Positions 53,388 to 61,842 of a DNA stretch of 64,000 bases are shown in pieces. Location: positions 62,001 to 126,000 of the forward strand of contig NZ_BCYV01000006.1 of NCBI RefSeq assembly GCF_001598375.1. The letters run 5' to 3'. The notes beneath the pieces were generated by a model. The model was not told where the DNA came from, did no database searches, and saw nothing but the letters and a program-made list of their open reading frames with translations. The position numbers and the translations under genes are program-made. Numbering within the stretch: the stretch's first letter is position 1; each line of letters starts with the position of its first letter. Source of the stretch: Novosphingobium capsulatum NBRC 12533 (GTDB taxonomy: Bacteria; Pseudomonadota; Alphaproteobacteria; Sphingomonadales; Sphingomonadaceae).

Positions 53388-53741
53388 ATGACAGCGCGCC
53401 TACCCGCAGGGATCGAGGCCAAAGGCTGGATCAGGGCCGCGCAGGCGGCTGGCGGCTTTGCCATGGTGCTGCACAAGGGCGATGCCGATGCCGGCACTAT
53501 CGCCTTGGTGACATTGGAAAATCACCCCGAGCACGGGCACCTGGCGCAACTGTGGGAGCGCATGCCCCGCGCCGATGGTAGCCGGCCATGGACTGCTACC
53601 AAAGCGCAAGACCCGGAAATTAAACAAGATTTTAACGACTATATAGCGCGCAGAACTGCGGCTGATCCCGATTTGTGGCTGCTTGAACTGACCATCGCAG
53701 ACGCACAACAGTTCATCGGGAACTTTGCCGGCGAAGGTTGA
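53388..53741 (+). CDS. DUF1491-family protein
   Basis: A 117-residue protein (LPAGIEAKGWIRAAQAAGGFAMVLHKGD, KAQDPEIKQDFNDYIARRTAADPDLWLLEL) matching the DUF1491 family found mainly in Alphaproteobacteria; function unknown. It begins 19 bases after ptsN and is probably cotranscribed. Confidence 0.88.
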   Translation: MTARLPAGIEAKGWIRAAQAAGGFAMVLHKGDADAGTIALVTLENHPEHGHLAQLWERMPRADGSRPWTATKAQDPEIKQDFNDYIARRTAADPDLWLLELTIADAQQFIGNFAGEG

Positions 53742-53934
53742 CTCCCTTTCGCGCGTGGATAGACCCGGCGCCATCGAATTGCGCAGGCGGCGCCGCTTGG
53801 CATGGGGTCTTCAGGCGCTGGCACGCAGACGGGGGTTTACCGTTACGGCCCAAGGGGCATGGCTTTCGGCATGATTGCCGAAGCGCTGTGCTGCGCGCCG
53901 CAATCGGCCGATCACCGCCCAATGCAGATGGCTG

Positions 53935-54627
53935 ATGACCGATCCGTTCCGCGTTGCCCGCCAGGCCCTTTCCAGCCTGCTTGCCGTGGCAATGCTGCTG
54001 GGCGCACCGCTTGCCCAGGCTCAGGAACCTGTTCACGCCCTGTCTGTTCACGCCCCCTCTGGCCCGCACGATCTCCAGGTCGTGGTGGCAGAAGGCTCCG
54101 CCAACGGGGCCATCACGCTTCCTTCTGCCGGCCCTGCCACCACCACGCTGCCGCCGGCGCGCGGCATGCTCGCCCTGGCCCCGGCACCTTCTGCCACCAC
54201 CGGCGCGGTCAACCCTGCCAGTCTGGCTGATCTGGTGGCGGCAACGCCCGTTCCGGCCAACCTGTCAGCCGAGCTCGAATGCCTGGCTGGCGCAGTCTAT
54301 TTCGAATCCAAGAGTGAGAGCCTGGCGGGCCAGTTGGCCGTTGCCCGCGTGATCGTGGCGCGCAGCCATTCGGGCCGCTATCCGTCATCCTATTGCGGCG
54401 TGGTGTTCCAGCCGTCGCAGTTCTCGTTCGTGCGCGGCCATGCCATGCCGGCGATCAACCACGCCAGCCGGTTCTGGGCCAATGCCGCGCGCATTGCCGT
54501 GATTGCCGATCAGGGCAGCTGGAAAAGCCCGGTCGAAGGTGCGCTGTTCTTCCACGCCGCGCGCGTTTCCCCGGCCTGGGGCAAGACCCGCCTGGCCGCC
54601 ATCGGCGGGCATATCTTCTACCGCTGA
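53935..54627 (+). CDS. SleB-type cell wall hydrolase, secreted
   Basis: A 230-residue exported protein: signal peptide to about residue 30 (ARQALSSLLAVAMLLGAPLAQA), Ala/Pro-rich linker, then a Hydrolase_2 (SleB-like) domain from about 125 (AELECLAGAVYFESKSESLAGQLAVA with the catalytic Glu, YCGVVFQPSQFSFV). It would cut peptidoglycan glycan strands. Start at 53935 (MTDPFRVA). Confidence 0.9.
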   Translation: MTDPFRVARQALSSLLAVAMLLGAPLAQAQEPVHALSVHAPSGPHDLQVVVAEGSANGAITLPSAGPATTTLPPARGMLALAPAPSATTGAVNPASLADLVAATPVPANLSAELECLAGAVYFESKSESLAGQLAVARVIVARSHSGRYPSSYCGVVFQPSQFSFVRGHAMPAINHASRFWANAARIAVIADQGSWKSPVEGALFFHAARVSPAWGKTRLAAIGGHIFYR

Positions 54628-54646
54628 GCGTTACTGAACCGGCGCC

Positions 54647-55483
54647 TTACAGTGCCTTGCCGGCGCGACCGGCCAGCTCATTGACGTATTGCCAGGCCAC
54701 GCGGCCCGAACGGCTGCCGCGCCGCTTGGACCATTCCAGCGCATCGCCCGCGTCGAACGGCAGGGCCAGTTCGGCGCAATAGCCAGCGATGATTGCCAGG
54801 TAATCGTCCTGGTTGCAGGCATGAAAGCCCAGCGACAGGCCAAAGCGATCAGCGAGGGCCAGGCGATCGTCCACTGCATCGCGCGGATTGATCGGATCAT
54901 CCTGCTCGCTCATGTGGCGTTCCACGATCGCGCGGCGGTTTGACGTCACGGCCAGGCGCACATTGGCCGGCCGCGCTTCCACCCCGCCTTCCAGCCACGA
55001 ACGCAGCAGGCGCGCGCCTTCGGCATCGCCAGCATCAAAGCCGAGATCGTCGAGCAGGACCAGGAACTGGCGCGGCACCCCGCGCAACTGCGCAAACAGC
55101 AGCGGCAGGCTGGCATCGGGCATGGCCTGGACCAGGGCGATGGCGCCGGGGTGGGCAGCGTCGGCGGCGTTCACCGCGGCGCGCAGCACCGCCGATTTGC
55201 CCATGCCGCGCGATCCCCACAGCAGCATGTCATGCGCGGCCGCACCACGGGCCAGCCGCGCCACGTTGTCCACCACTGCGGCCTTTTGCGCATCGATGCC
55301 GCGCATCAGTGGCAGGCTCGGCGCCTCCAGCCGTTCCACCGCGCGTGCGGTCTGCCCCAGCCAGACATAGCCGGGATGGGTCAACCAGTTCACCTGGGGC
55401 GGCGCCGGCGGCGCCAGCCGCTCCAGCGCTTCGGCAATGCGGGTAAGCAGCGTTTCGGGCAGGCTGTGCGGCTGATCGATCAT
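54647..55483 (-). CDS. DUF815-family AAA-type ATPase
   Basis: A 278-residue P-loop ATPase with Walker A LLWGSRGMGKSAVL, Walker B LVLLDDLGFD and sensor-like TSNRRAIVERHM. DUF815 proteins are widespread with no settled function. It converges with the SleB-type hydrolase gene and is divergent from the Sua5-type gene. Confidence 0.9.
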   Translation of the reverse strand: MIDQPHSLPETLLTRIAEALERLAPPAPPQVNWLTHPGYVWLGQTARAVERLEAPSLPLMRGIDAQKAAVVDNVARLARGAAAHDMLLWGSRGMGKSAVLRAAVNAADAAHPGAIALVQAMPDASLPLLFAQLRGVPRQFLVLLDDLGFDAGDAEGARLLRSWLEGGVEARPANVRLAVTSNRRAIVERHMSEQDDPINPRDAVDDRLALADRFGLSLGFHACNQDDYLAIIAGYCAELALPFDAGDALEWSKRRGSRSGRVAWQYVNELAGRAGKAL

Positions 55484-55552
55484 CACGTGGGCAACTTTGC
55501 GGCTAAGGGGATGCTTTGCAAAAGGCGCGCAGTCGCGATAGCGACGGCAGCC

Positions 55553-56515
55553 ATGACGTCCAACCCCTTTTCCGACCCCTTGCCGCCCGAAATCCGCCCC
55601 GCAGACGATGATGGCGTCGCGGCTGCCATCGCCGTGCTGGCGGCGGGCGGAACCGTCGCCGTACCGACCGAGACCGTCTATGGCCTGGCGGCGCGGGCTG
55701 ATCGCGATGCGGCGGTGGCGGGTATCTATCGCGCCAAGGGGCGGCCCGATTTCAACCCACTGATCGTGCATGTGCCCGATCTGGCGGCGGCAGAGCGTCT
55801 GGCGGTGCTGGATGACCGGGCCAAGGCCCTGGCGGCTGCGTTCTGGCCAGGCGCGCTGACCCTGGTCGTGCCACGCCGCGCCGACAGCGGCCTGGCCACG
55901 GCCGTGAGTGCCGGCCTGCCCACCGTCGCGCTGCGCTGCCCGGCTCATCCGGCGATGCAGGCGGTGCTGCGTCAATCCGGCCTGCCCCTGGCGGCGCCAT
56001 CGGCCAACCGCAGCGGCGCGATCAGCCCGACCAGCGCGGCCCATGTCGCTGCCTCGCTCGGGCGGCGGGTGGATCTGGTGCTCGATGGCGGCGAAACCCG
56101 GCAGGGGATCGAATCGACGATCGTTGGCCTGCGGCCCGAGGGCGGTTGGGCCTTGCTGCGCCCCGGCCCGATCACCGGCGCCGAAATCGCCGCCGTGCTG
56201 GGCGAGGAGGCCGAACAAGGCCCGTCGCGCGGGATCGAGGCCCCGGGCCAGCTGGCCAGCCACTATGCCCCGGGAAAGCCGGTGCGCCTGGGCGCGGAGC
56301 ACGCGCAGACGGACGAGTTCATGATCGGTTTCGGCGCGGTCTCAGGCGATGTCACGCTCTCGGCCCAGGGTGACCTGGCCGAGGCGGCCGCGCGCCTCTA
56401 CGCCTGCCTACACGACGGCGCAGCGGCACGTCAGCCGCGTATTGCCATTGCCCCGGTGCCGGATGAGGGCATCGGCGCGGCGATCAACGATCGCCTGCGC
56501 CGGGCCGCAGTCTGA
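55553..56515 (+). CDS. L-threonylcarbamoyladenylate synthase, Sua5 type
   Basis: A 320-residue two-domain enzyme: an N-terminal YrdC-like domain (GGTVAVPTETVYGLAARAD, KGRPDFNPLIVHV, APSANRSGAISPTSAAHV) and a C-terminal Sua5 domain after the linker containing PGQLASHYAPGKPV. It makes the TC-AMP intermediate for t6A37 in tRNA. Start at 55553 (MTSNPFSDPLP). Confidence 0.94.
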   Translation: MTSNPFSDPLPPEIRPADDDGVAAAIAVLAAGGTVAVPTETVYGLAARADRDAAVAGIYRAKGRPDFNPLIVHVPDLAAAERLAVLDDRAKALAAAFWPGALTLVVPRRADSGLATAVSAGLPTVALRCPAHPAMQAVLRQSGLPLAAPSANRSGAISPTSAAHVAASLGRRVDLVLDGGETRQGIESTIVGLRPEGGWALLRPGPITGAEIAAVLGEEAEQGPSRGIEAPGQLASHYAPGKPVRLGAEHAQTDEFMIGFGAVSGDVTLSAQGDLAEAAARLYACLHDGAAARQPRIAIAPVPDEGIGAAINDRLRRAAV

Positions 56516-56520
56516 AAACC

Positions 56521-56778
56521 TTATTGCGGGTTGTTGAGATCGTTGACCACGGCCTGCGCGGCCGTGGCGCGGGCGCAAGCGCGGCGGTTGCCCTTCTTGC
56601 AGGCGGCCTGCTCGTTCGCCAGGCGGGCCTGCGCCTTGGCCAGCGCCTGCGCATGGGCCTGAGCACGCTGGGCCTGGGCGGCCGGATCAGGCCGGGTTGG
56701 ATCGCGCGGGGCGGCGTTCTGCGCCGCACAGGCAGCCAGGGCCAGGGGAAGGGTCAGGACGATCACCTTGCGCAACAT
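56521..56778 (-). CDS. Small Ala/Gln-rich lipoprotein
   Basis: An 85-residue predicted lipoprotein with lipobox LAAC at about residues 14-17 followed by an Ala/Gln/Arg-rich helix (AQAQRAQAHAQALAKAQARLANEQAACKKGNRRACARATA). No family recognised. It converges with the Sua5-type gene, 5 bases from its stop. Confidence 0.72.
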   Translation of the reverse strand: MLRKVIVLTLPLALAACAAQNAAPRDPTRPDPAAQAQRAQAHAQALAKAQARLANEQAACKKGNRRACARATAAQAVVNDLNNPQ

Positions 56779-56841
56779 GCATTTGCCTTTCCAATGGCGG
56801 GTCTTCCAGGCGTTTGCACCAGCCCCTGCCCCGCCGCCAAA

Positions 56842-56872
56842 CGAAAAAGGCCGCCGGTGGTTCCGGCGGCCC
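56842..56872 (-). terminator. Intrinsic terminator downstream of carD
   Basis: On the minus strand GGCCGCCGG, a short loop and CCGGCGGCC are followed by TTTTTCG. It directly abuts parS site F. Confidence 0.72.
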
Positions 56873-56887
56873 GTTTCACGTGAAACA
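56872..56887. other. parS site F (CGTTTCACGTGAAACA)
   Basis: A 15 of 16 match to the palindromic parS core, in the gap between carD and the small lipoprotein gene, about 8.6 kb right of the predicted origin. It is the only site found on the right-hand side. Confidence 0.85.
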
Positions 56888-56909
56888 TCTGTTCGGCAGG
56901 TTGCGCCGG

Positions 56910-57434
56910 TCAGACCGTTTCGTAGTACTTGGGAGCATGCTCGTTGAGGATCGCGAGGATCTTCTTGAGCGCGGCCGGCTCGTCGGTCTTTTCCATCGCG
57001 GCGAGTTCGCGGGCCAGGCGCGAAGACGCGGCTTCGAAGATCTGCCGTTCGGAATAGCTCTGTTCCGGCTGGTCATCGGCGCGGAACAAGTCGCGAGTCA
57101 CTTCGGCGATCGAGACGAGGTCGCCGGAGTTGATCTTGGCTTCGTATTCCTGGGCGCGGCGCGACCACATGGTGCGCTTGACCTTGGGCTTGCCCTTGAG
57201 CGTATCGAGCGCTTCGCGCAGGGTCTTGTCCGAAGACAGCTTGCGCATGCCGATCGCTTCGACCTTGTTGACCGGAACGCGAAGCGTCATGCGCTCCTTT
57301 TCAAAGCGGAGCACGTAGAGCTCCAGCTTCATGCCCGCGATTTCTTCCTGCTGAAGCTCGACCACGCGGCCGACACCATGCTTCGGGTAAACGACGTAAT
57401 CCCCAACATCGAAGGCAAGAGCCTTGGCTGCCAT
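56910..57434 (-). CDS. carD: CarD-family transcription regulator
   Basis: A 174-residue protein with the N-terminal RNA polymerase interacting domain (FDVGDYVVYPKHGVGRVVELQ) and a C-terminal helical DNA-binding part (WSRRAQEYEAKINSGDLVSIAEVTRDLF). CarD stabilises open complexes at rRNA and other promoters. AAAGGA lies about 6 bases before the ATG. A long, gene-free upstream region separates it from fdxA. Confidence 0.95.
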   Translation of the reverse strand: MAAKALAFDVGDYVVYPKHGVGRVVELQQEEIAGMKLELYVLRFEKERMTLRVPVNKVEAIGMRKLSSDKTLREALDTLKGKPKVKRTMWSRRAQEYEAKINSGDLVSIAEVTRDLFRADDQPEQSYSERQIFEAASSRLARELAAMEKTDEPAALKKILAILNEHAPKYYETV

Positions 57435-57928
57435 TTCTTATCCTTTCGACGCCGGCAGACGGGACGGCGGGGGCGGGATGCCCGGCTAGGAAAAACCATG
57501 ACGGCGAACCGAATATGCCTGTGACACTCCACCCTGCCCGGTCTGGTTGATCCGGTGCGGGGCTGGTCCCGGGGAGCGTGAACTGGCAAAGAACCGTTTT
57601 AAGCCCGGCCAAGGCCCTGCGATCGACGAGGCGATCCGATAGCGCGATCCGTCAGCGTTTTCCGTGTGCCGCCTGTTTCTGCCTTCTCGTAACAAAAAGG
57701 GCGCCCGGCAAAGGATTTGCCCGGCGCTTGATGGCTATATAGCAGCATTGTGGCAAAATTACCAGAGCCGAGACAGCAAAAGGCATGCGCCTTTTGGCCG
57801 CGCCCGGCCAAAAAGCCGGGGCAGCCCGATTTCCGGCGCTGGATCGGGGCATGGATCAAGCCCCGTCTGGCGCAATCAGCCGCGCGACAAAGGGGCGCGA
57901 ATCACCCCTGGCGCGGTTGCCGGTTCGC
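57435..57928. promoter_or_regulatory. 494-base intergenic region between fdxA and carD
   Basis: The fdxA terminator lies at 57693-57727, so about 260 bases remain as a carD promoter/leader. The stretch from about 57730 to 57775 is AT-rich. Overlapping open frames here show no recognisable protein. I cannot place a specific promoter or riboswitch. Confidence 0.4.
57693..57727 (-). terminator. Intrinsic terminator downstream of fdxA
   Basis: On the minus strand GCGCCGGGCAAA-TCC-TTTGCCGGGCGC (one mismatch in the stem) is followed by CCTTTTTGTT. Confidence 0.7.
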
Positions 57929-58267
57929 TCAGTCCCCTTCGCCCGGCTCGGGCGAGAACTGGGTTTCGAACTTGTTTTCCACGCCCTTCCAGGCGTCGGC
58001 ATCGGCCGGCGCGTCCTTCTTGGTCGTGATATTCGGCCATTCGGCAGAATACTTGGTGTTCAGCTCCAGCCACTGCTCCAGCCCGCTTTCGGTGTCGGGC
58101 AGGATCGCTTCGGCGGGGCATTCCGGTTCGCACACGCCGCAGTCGATGCATTCGCTGGGGTTGATCACCAGCATGTTGTCGCCTTCATAGAAGCAGTCGA
58201 CAGGACACACTTCCACGCAGTCCATGTACTTGCAGCGGATGCAGGCATCGGTGACGACGTAAGTCAT
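57929..58267 (-). CDS. fdxA: Seven-iron ferredoxin FdxA
   Basis: A 112-residue ferredoxin starting [20 protein letters not shown] (cluster cysteines), then [12 protein letters not shown] for the second cluster. FdxA-type 7Fe ferredoxins are electron carriers of unknown specific partners in many alphaproteobacteria. It follows the S4 gene by 15 bases. Confidence 0.95.
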   Translation of the reverse strand: MTYVVTDACIRCKYMDCVEVCPVDCFYEGDNMLVINPSECIDCGVCEPECPAEAILPDTESGLEQWLELNTKYSAEWPNITTKKDAPADADAWKGVENKFETQFSPEPGEGD

Positions 58268-58282
58268 GCTGTGGGTATTTCC

Positions 58283-58573
58283 TCAAGGCTCGATTTCGGG
58301 CCGTGCTAGAGGCGCGAGGGGCGCCGCGTCAAGCACCCGATAGCATCCTTGTGCCTCAAGGGCAGGCCCGCGGCGTGCCGGAAGGGTGATAATCTCGATC
58401 ACGCGCACCGAATTGCGCAAGGGTAGGACCAGGACATCCCCCGACTTCACGCCCGCGCTGCAGCGTTCGACGCGACGGCCGTTGAGGCGAATGTGCCCTT
58501 CTTCCACCCAGCCCTGGGCAAGCCCCCGGCTGCCGGCAAAGCGCAGGAACCACAGCAACTTGTCTATCCGCAT
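58283..58573 (-). CDS. S4-domain RNA-binding protein, HslR-like
   Basis: A 96-residue protein with an S4 domain (RIDKLLWFLRFAGSRGLAQGWVEEGHIRLNGRRV). The length and MRIDKLLWFLR start resemble HslR/YrfH (Hsp15), which recycles stalled 50S-tRNA complexes. It lies 27 bases after the helicase on the same strand. Confidence 0.88.
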   Translation of the reverse strand: MRIDKLLWFLRFAGSRGLAQGWVEEGHIRLNGRRVERCSAGVKSGDVLVLPLRNSVRVIEIITLPARRGPALEAQGCYRVLDAAPLAPLARPEIEP

Positions 58574-58600
58574 TGCTCCTCCCTCGTGATCGCTTTTCCT

Positions 58601-61195
58601 TTATCGCAGCAACGTGGCCAGCGCGGCAAAGGCGCCGCTGGCCGGTGCCGGTTGCACCGGCGCGCGCGAGGCCTGCTGGTTGGATTTGCTGTTCCTGGCC
58701 GGTGGCGTGGCCGGCCGTGGCGGGCGCCAGTCCCACAACGGCGGTGCGGGCGGCCCGGCCTGCCCTTCGGCCAGCGGGCGCGGCATCGCGGCGCGGAAGC
58801 CGGCAGCGCGCAGCAGATTGGCATAGCCGGCGGTGGACAGGCCCATCGAGCGGGCCAGCGCCGGATCGAGCACGAAGCGGCGGCCTTTTGCGCCCTGGCG
58901 CACGCCGTGTGCGGCATGGAGCAGCTTTTCCGCCATGTCGACGCGCAACGCCTGCGGGCCGGTGCGGCGATAGCCCAGCGGAATATCCTTTTGCGCCAGC
59001 ACTGGCGTCATGCCGCCCGGCGGCGGGGCGGTGGGAGCCAGGCCCCAGACCTTGGCCAGGGCCGCCCAGGCGGCCAGCGGCGCGGCGCGCAGGGCCGCGG
59101 GCACGAACACGTCGAGCGCACCAACCTGGATGCCCAGGCGGCGCGCCAGAGCGCGCTGCGCCGGTGTCAGGTCTTCCAGGCGGGCATGGTCGCGCGCGAT
59201 AACCCCACCGCTTTCCACCAGGTGCAGCGCCAGCGCGCGCAGCGCGGCCCCTGCCGCAGGATCGCGGGCGGCATCGGCCAGGCGGCGCAACGGTCGCAAG
59301 GCGGTGGCGAGGTTCTGCTCAAGCCATTGCGCCAGCGCCGCCTGTACCTTGTCACGCGCGGCCGGGCCCGCGCGCTCCAGCGCAGGTTCGAGCGCGAGGC
59401 GCGGCTCAAGCACGGTGCGGCCCTTGGCGAGGCGGGCAACGGCAAGACCGCGCCACTGCACCTGCCCGTCGGCGAGGGCGATATCCTTGCCGGTAGCAGC
59501 GTCGCTCGCCAATTCGGCCAGGCGCGTGGCGAGCAGGCCCGGCAGGTGCCGTTCGGCCGCAGCCAGCAGCAGCTTGCGATCGGCCGCGCGGGCGAGCGGA
59601 TCGACCACGAAGCGAAACCCTTCGAGATGGCCAATGGCTTCATCGTCGACCAGCACGGCGCCATCGTCGCCCAGGCGCACCGGCAGCAGCGAGGCGTCGG
59701 CCCCAGCCTTGCGCATCAGCACCGTGGTGCGGCGGTTGACGAAGCGTTCGGTCAGCCGCCCGTGCAGCGCATCGGACAGGCGCGTTTCCACGGCGCGGGC
59801 GCGCGCGGCCATCTCGTCGCGGGCCAGCACCCAGTCTGGCCGTTGGGCAATGTAGGACCAGCTGCGAATCGCCGCGATGCGGCCTTGCAGCGTGTCGATA
59901 TCGCCCGAGGGATTGTCGAGCTGGGCAATCGCCTGGGCGACATAATCCGCGCCAAGGTAACCGCCGCGCAGATCCTGCCACAGCCGCGCCACGAACCGCG
60001 CATGGGTTTCCGCGCCCTGCTGGCGGAAATCGGGCAACGAACAGACATGCCAGAAACGTTCGACGCTGCGCGCGCCCCGCACCGTGGCGGCCACGTCCGG
60101 CTCTTCGGCCAGGCGGCGCAGCACGGCCAGGTCGATCGCCTCGGGCGGGGTGGCGAGTTCGGGGCGCGGTGGCGGGCTTTCCAGGTCGGCGATGAGCGTG
60201 GCCAAGGTATCGAAGCGCGGCTCCGCCTCACGCCAGAACAGGCGGGTCAGCGGGGGGAAGCGATGCTCTTCGATGGCATAGACTTCCTCGTCGGTAAATT
60301 CGGGATCGCGGCCGCCCGTGCCAGCCAGCGTGCCGAACGTGCCGTCCTTGTGATGCCGTCCGGCGCGCCCGGCGATCTGGGCCATTTCCGCCGTGGTCAG
60401 CCGGCGATGGCGATGGCCGTCGTATTTCGACAGGCCAGCAAAGGCGACATGCTCGACATCGAGGTTGAGGCCCATGCCCACGGCGTCGGTCGCCACGAGG
60501 TAATCGACCTCGCCCGACTGGTACATCGCCACCTGGGCGTTGCGGGTCTGCGGGCTTAGCGCGCCCATGACCACCGCCGCGCCACCGCGAAACCGGCGCA
60601 GCATTTCGGCCATGACATAGACCTGCTCGGCCGAGAACGCGACGATCGCGCTGCGCGGGGGAATGCGGCTGAGTTTCTTGGCGCCGACGTGGCTGAGCGT
60701 GGAAAAGCGTGGCCGCGTGACGATTTCGGCCTCGGGGACCAGGACCTTGACCATCGGCTCCAGCGTGGCGGAGCCCAGCAGCATGGTTTCCTCGCGCCCG
60801 CGCGCGTGCAGCAGGCGATCGGTGAAAATATGGCCGCGTTCGGGATCGGCGGACAGCTGCGCCTCGTCGAGCGCGACGAAAGCGAGGTCGGGCCGCGCCG
60901 GCATGGCTTCGGCGGTGCACAGCAGCCAGCGCGCGCCCTTTGGTTCGATTCGCTCCTCGCCGGTGATCAGCGCGACTTGCGCCGGCCCCTTGATCGCGCA
61001 GACCCGGTCATAGACCTCGCGCGCGAGCAGGCGCAGCGGAAAGCCGATCGCGCCAGAAGAGTGCGCGCAGAGCCGCTCGATCGCGAGATGGGTCTTGCCG
61101 GTGTTGGTCGGGCCGAGCACGGCCTTGATCGTGCCGCCTGACGGGCGATTCGCCGACGAGGTCACTCGCGGAGAGGCGGGCACGCGGTTGGCCAT
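58601..61195 (-). CDS. SUV3-like superfamily 2 helicase
   Basis: An 864-residue helicase with Walker A GPTNTGKTH (about 28-36), DEAQ-type motif II (FVALDEAQLS), TATEP-like motif III region (LLGSATLEPM), and QIAGRAGRHHKDG (motif VI). The layout and the SUV3-type C-terminal region resemble RNA helicases of mitochondrial and alphaproteobacterial degradosomes. A Pro/Ala-rich extension follows (about 720-864). Start at 61195 (MANRVPASPR). Confidence 0.9.
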   Translation of the reverse strand: MANRVPASPRVTSSANRPSGGTIKAVLGPTNTGKTHLAIERLCAHSSGAIGFPLRLLAREVYDRVCAIKGPAQVALITGEERIEPKGARWLLCTAEAMPARPDLAFVALDEAQLSADPERGHIFTDRLLHARGREETMLLGSATLEPMVKVLVPEAEIVTRPRFSTLSHVGAKKLSRIPPRSAIVAFSAEQVYVMAEMLRRFRGGAAVVMGALSPQTRNAQVAMYQSGEVDYLVATDAVGMGLNLDVEHVAFAGLSKYDGHRHRRLTTAEMAQIAGRAGRHHKDGTFGTLAGTGGRDPEFTDEEVYAIEEHRFPPLTRLFWREAEPRFDTLATLIADLESPPPRPELATPPEAIDLAVLRRLAEEPDVAATVRGARSVERFWHVCSLPDFRQQGAETHARFVARLWQDLRGGYLGADYVAQAIAQLDNPSGDIDTLQGRIAAIRSWSYIAQRPDWVLARDEMAARARAVETRLSDALHGRLTERFVNRRTTVLMRKAGADASLLPVRLGDDGAVLVDDEAIGHLEGFRFVVDPLARAADRKLLLAAAERHLPGLLATRLAELASDAATGKDIALADGQVQWRGLAVARLAKGRTVLEPRLALEPALERAGPAARDKVQAALAQWLEQNLATALRPLRRLADAARDPAAGAALRALALHLVESGGVIARDHARLEDLTPAQRALARRLGIQVGALDVFVPAALRAAPLAAWAALAKVWGLAPTAPPPGGMTPVLAQKDIPLGYRRTGPQALRVDMAEKLLHAAHGVRQGAKGRRFVLDPALARSMGLSTAGYANLLRAAGFRAAMPRPLAEGQAGPPAPPLWDWRPPRPATPPARNSKSNQQASRAPVQPAPASGAFAALATLLR

Positions 61196-61234
61196 GGCCC
61201 CAGATGTGGCGGGCGTGCGGCGCACATGCAAGAA

Positions 61235-61260
61235 GGCGCCGTGGAATTATCCCCGGCGCC
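61235..61260 (-). terminator. Possible terminator downstream of rpoZ
   Basis: GGCGCCG and CGGCGCC pair around an AT-rich loop, followed on the minus strand by TTCTTG, in the 111-base gap between rpoZ and the helicase. The T-run is weak. Confidence 0.45.
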
Positions 61261-61306
61261 CTGCTTGATCGTGCCGAAACCCAGCTGAGCCGGATTTCAG
61301 GGCCTG

Positions 61307-61651
61307 TTACGCGTCGTAATCGGCGCCCAGCGAGGTGTTGCGCACTGGCGCCGCAGCCGTGATGCGCAGCGCTTCGGCCGACTGGGAAAGCGAGCCGATT
61401 TCATCGACTTCGTCATCGTCGTCGGGCAGCACGCGCTGCAGCGACTGGATGAGGTTTTCCTTGAGAATGGTGGGGCGCACCGTCTCTTCGGCAATTTCAC
61501 GCAGGGCCACGACCGGGTTCTTGTCGCGGTCGCGGTCGACGGTCAGTTCGGCACCGCCCGAAATCGCGCGGGCGCGTTCGGCGGCCAGCAGAACCAGATC
61601 GAAACGGTTGGAAACCTTGTCGACGCAATCTTCGACGGTAACGCGCGCCAT
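61307..61651 (-). CDS. rpoZ: RNA polymerase omega subunit
   Basis: A 114-residue omega subunit ([55 protein letters not shown]), a core-assembly and ppGpp-response factor. Start at 61651 rather than two codons earlier, based on the family N-terminus. spoT/relA, often next to it, is not present; the helicase is downstream and the PilZ gene diverges upstream. Confidence 0.97.
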   Translation of the reverse strand: MARVTVEDCVDKVSNRFDLVLLAAERARAISGGAELTVDRDRDKNPVVALREIAEETVRPTILKENLIQSLQRVLPDDDDEVDEIGSLSQSAEALRITAAAPVRNTSLGADYDA

Positions 61652-61842
61652 GGGCACTCCGAAAAATGGAAATGATCGGGGAAAGCGTGCAGCTAGGTAG
61701 GCGCGGACGAAAAGTCAAGGAACTTGGCATATCTAGCGGTTCCCCACCGTCACCGGCCGCGCGCGTTGCCGTGCGAAGAGAAAGTGTTTTTGCACGAATA
61801 CCGCAAATAAGGGTAACGCTCGGGCAAGACTTGGTGGATAAG

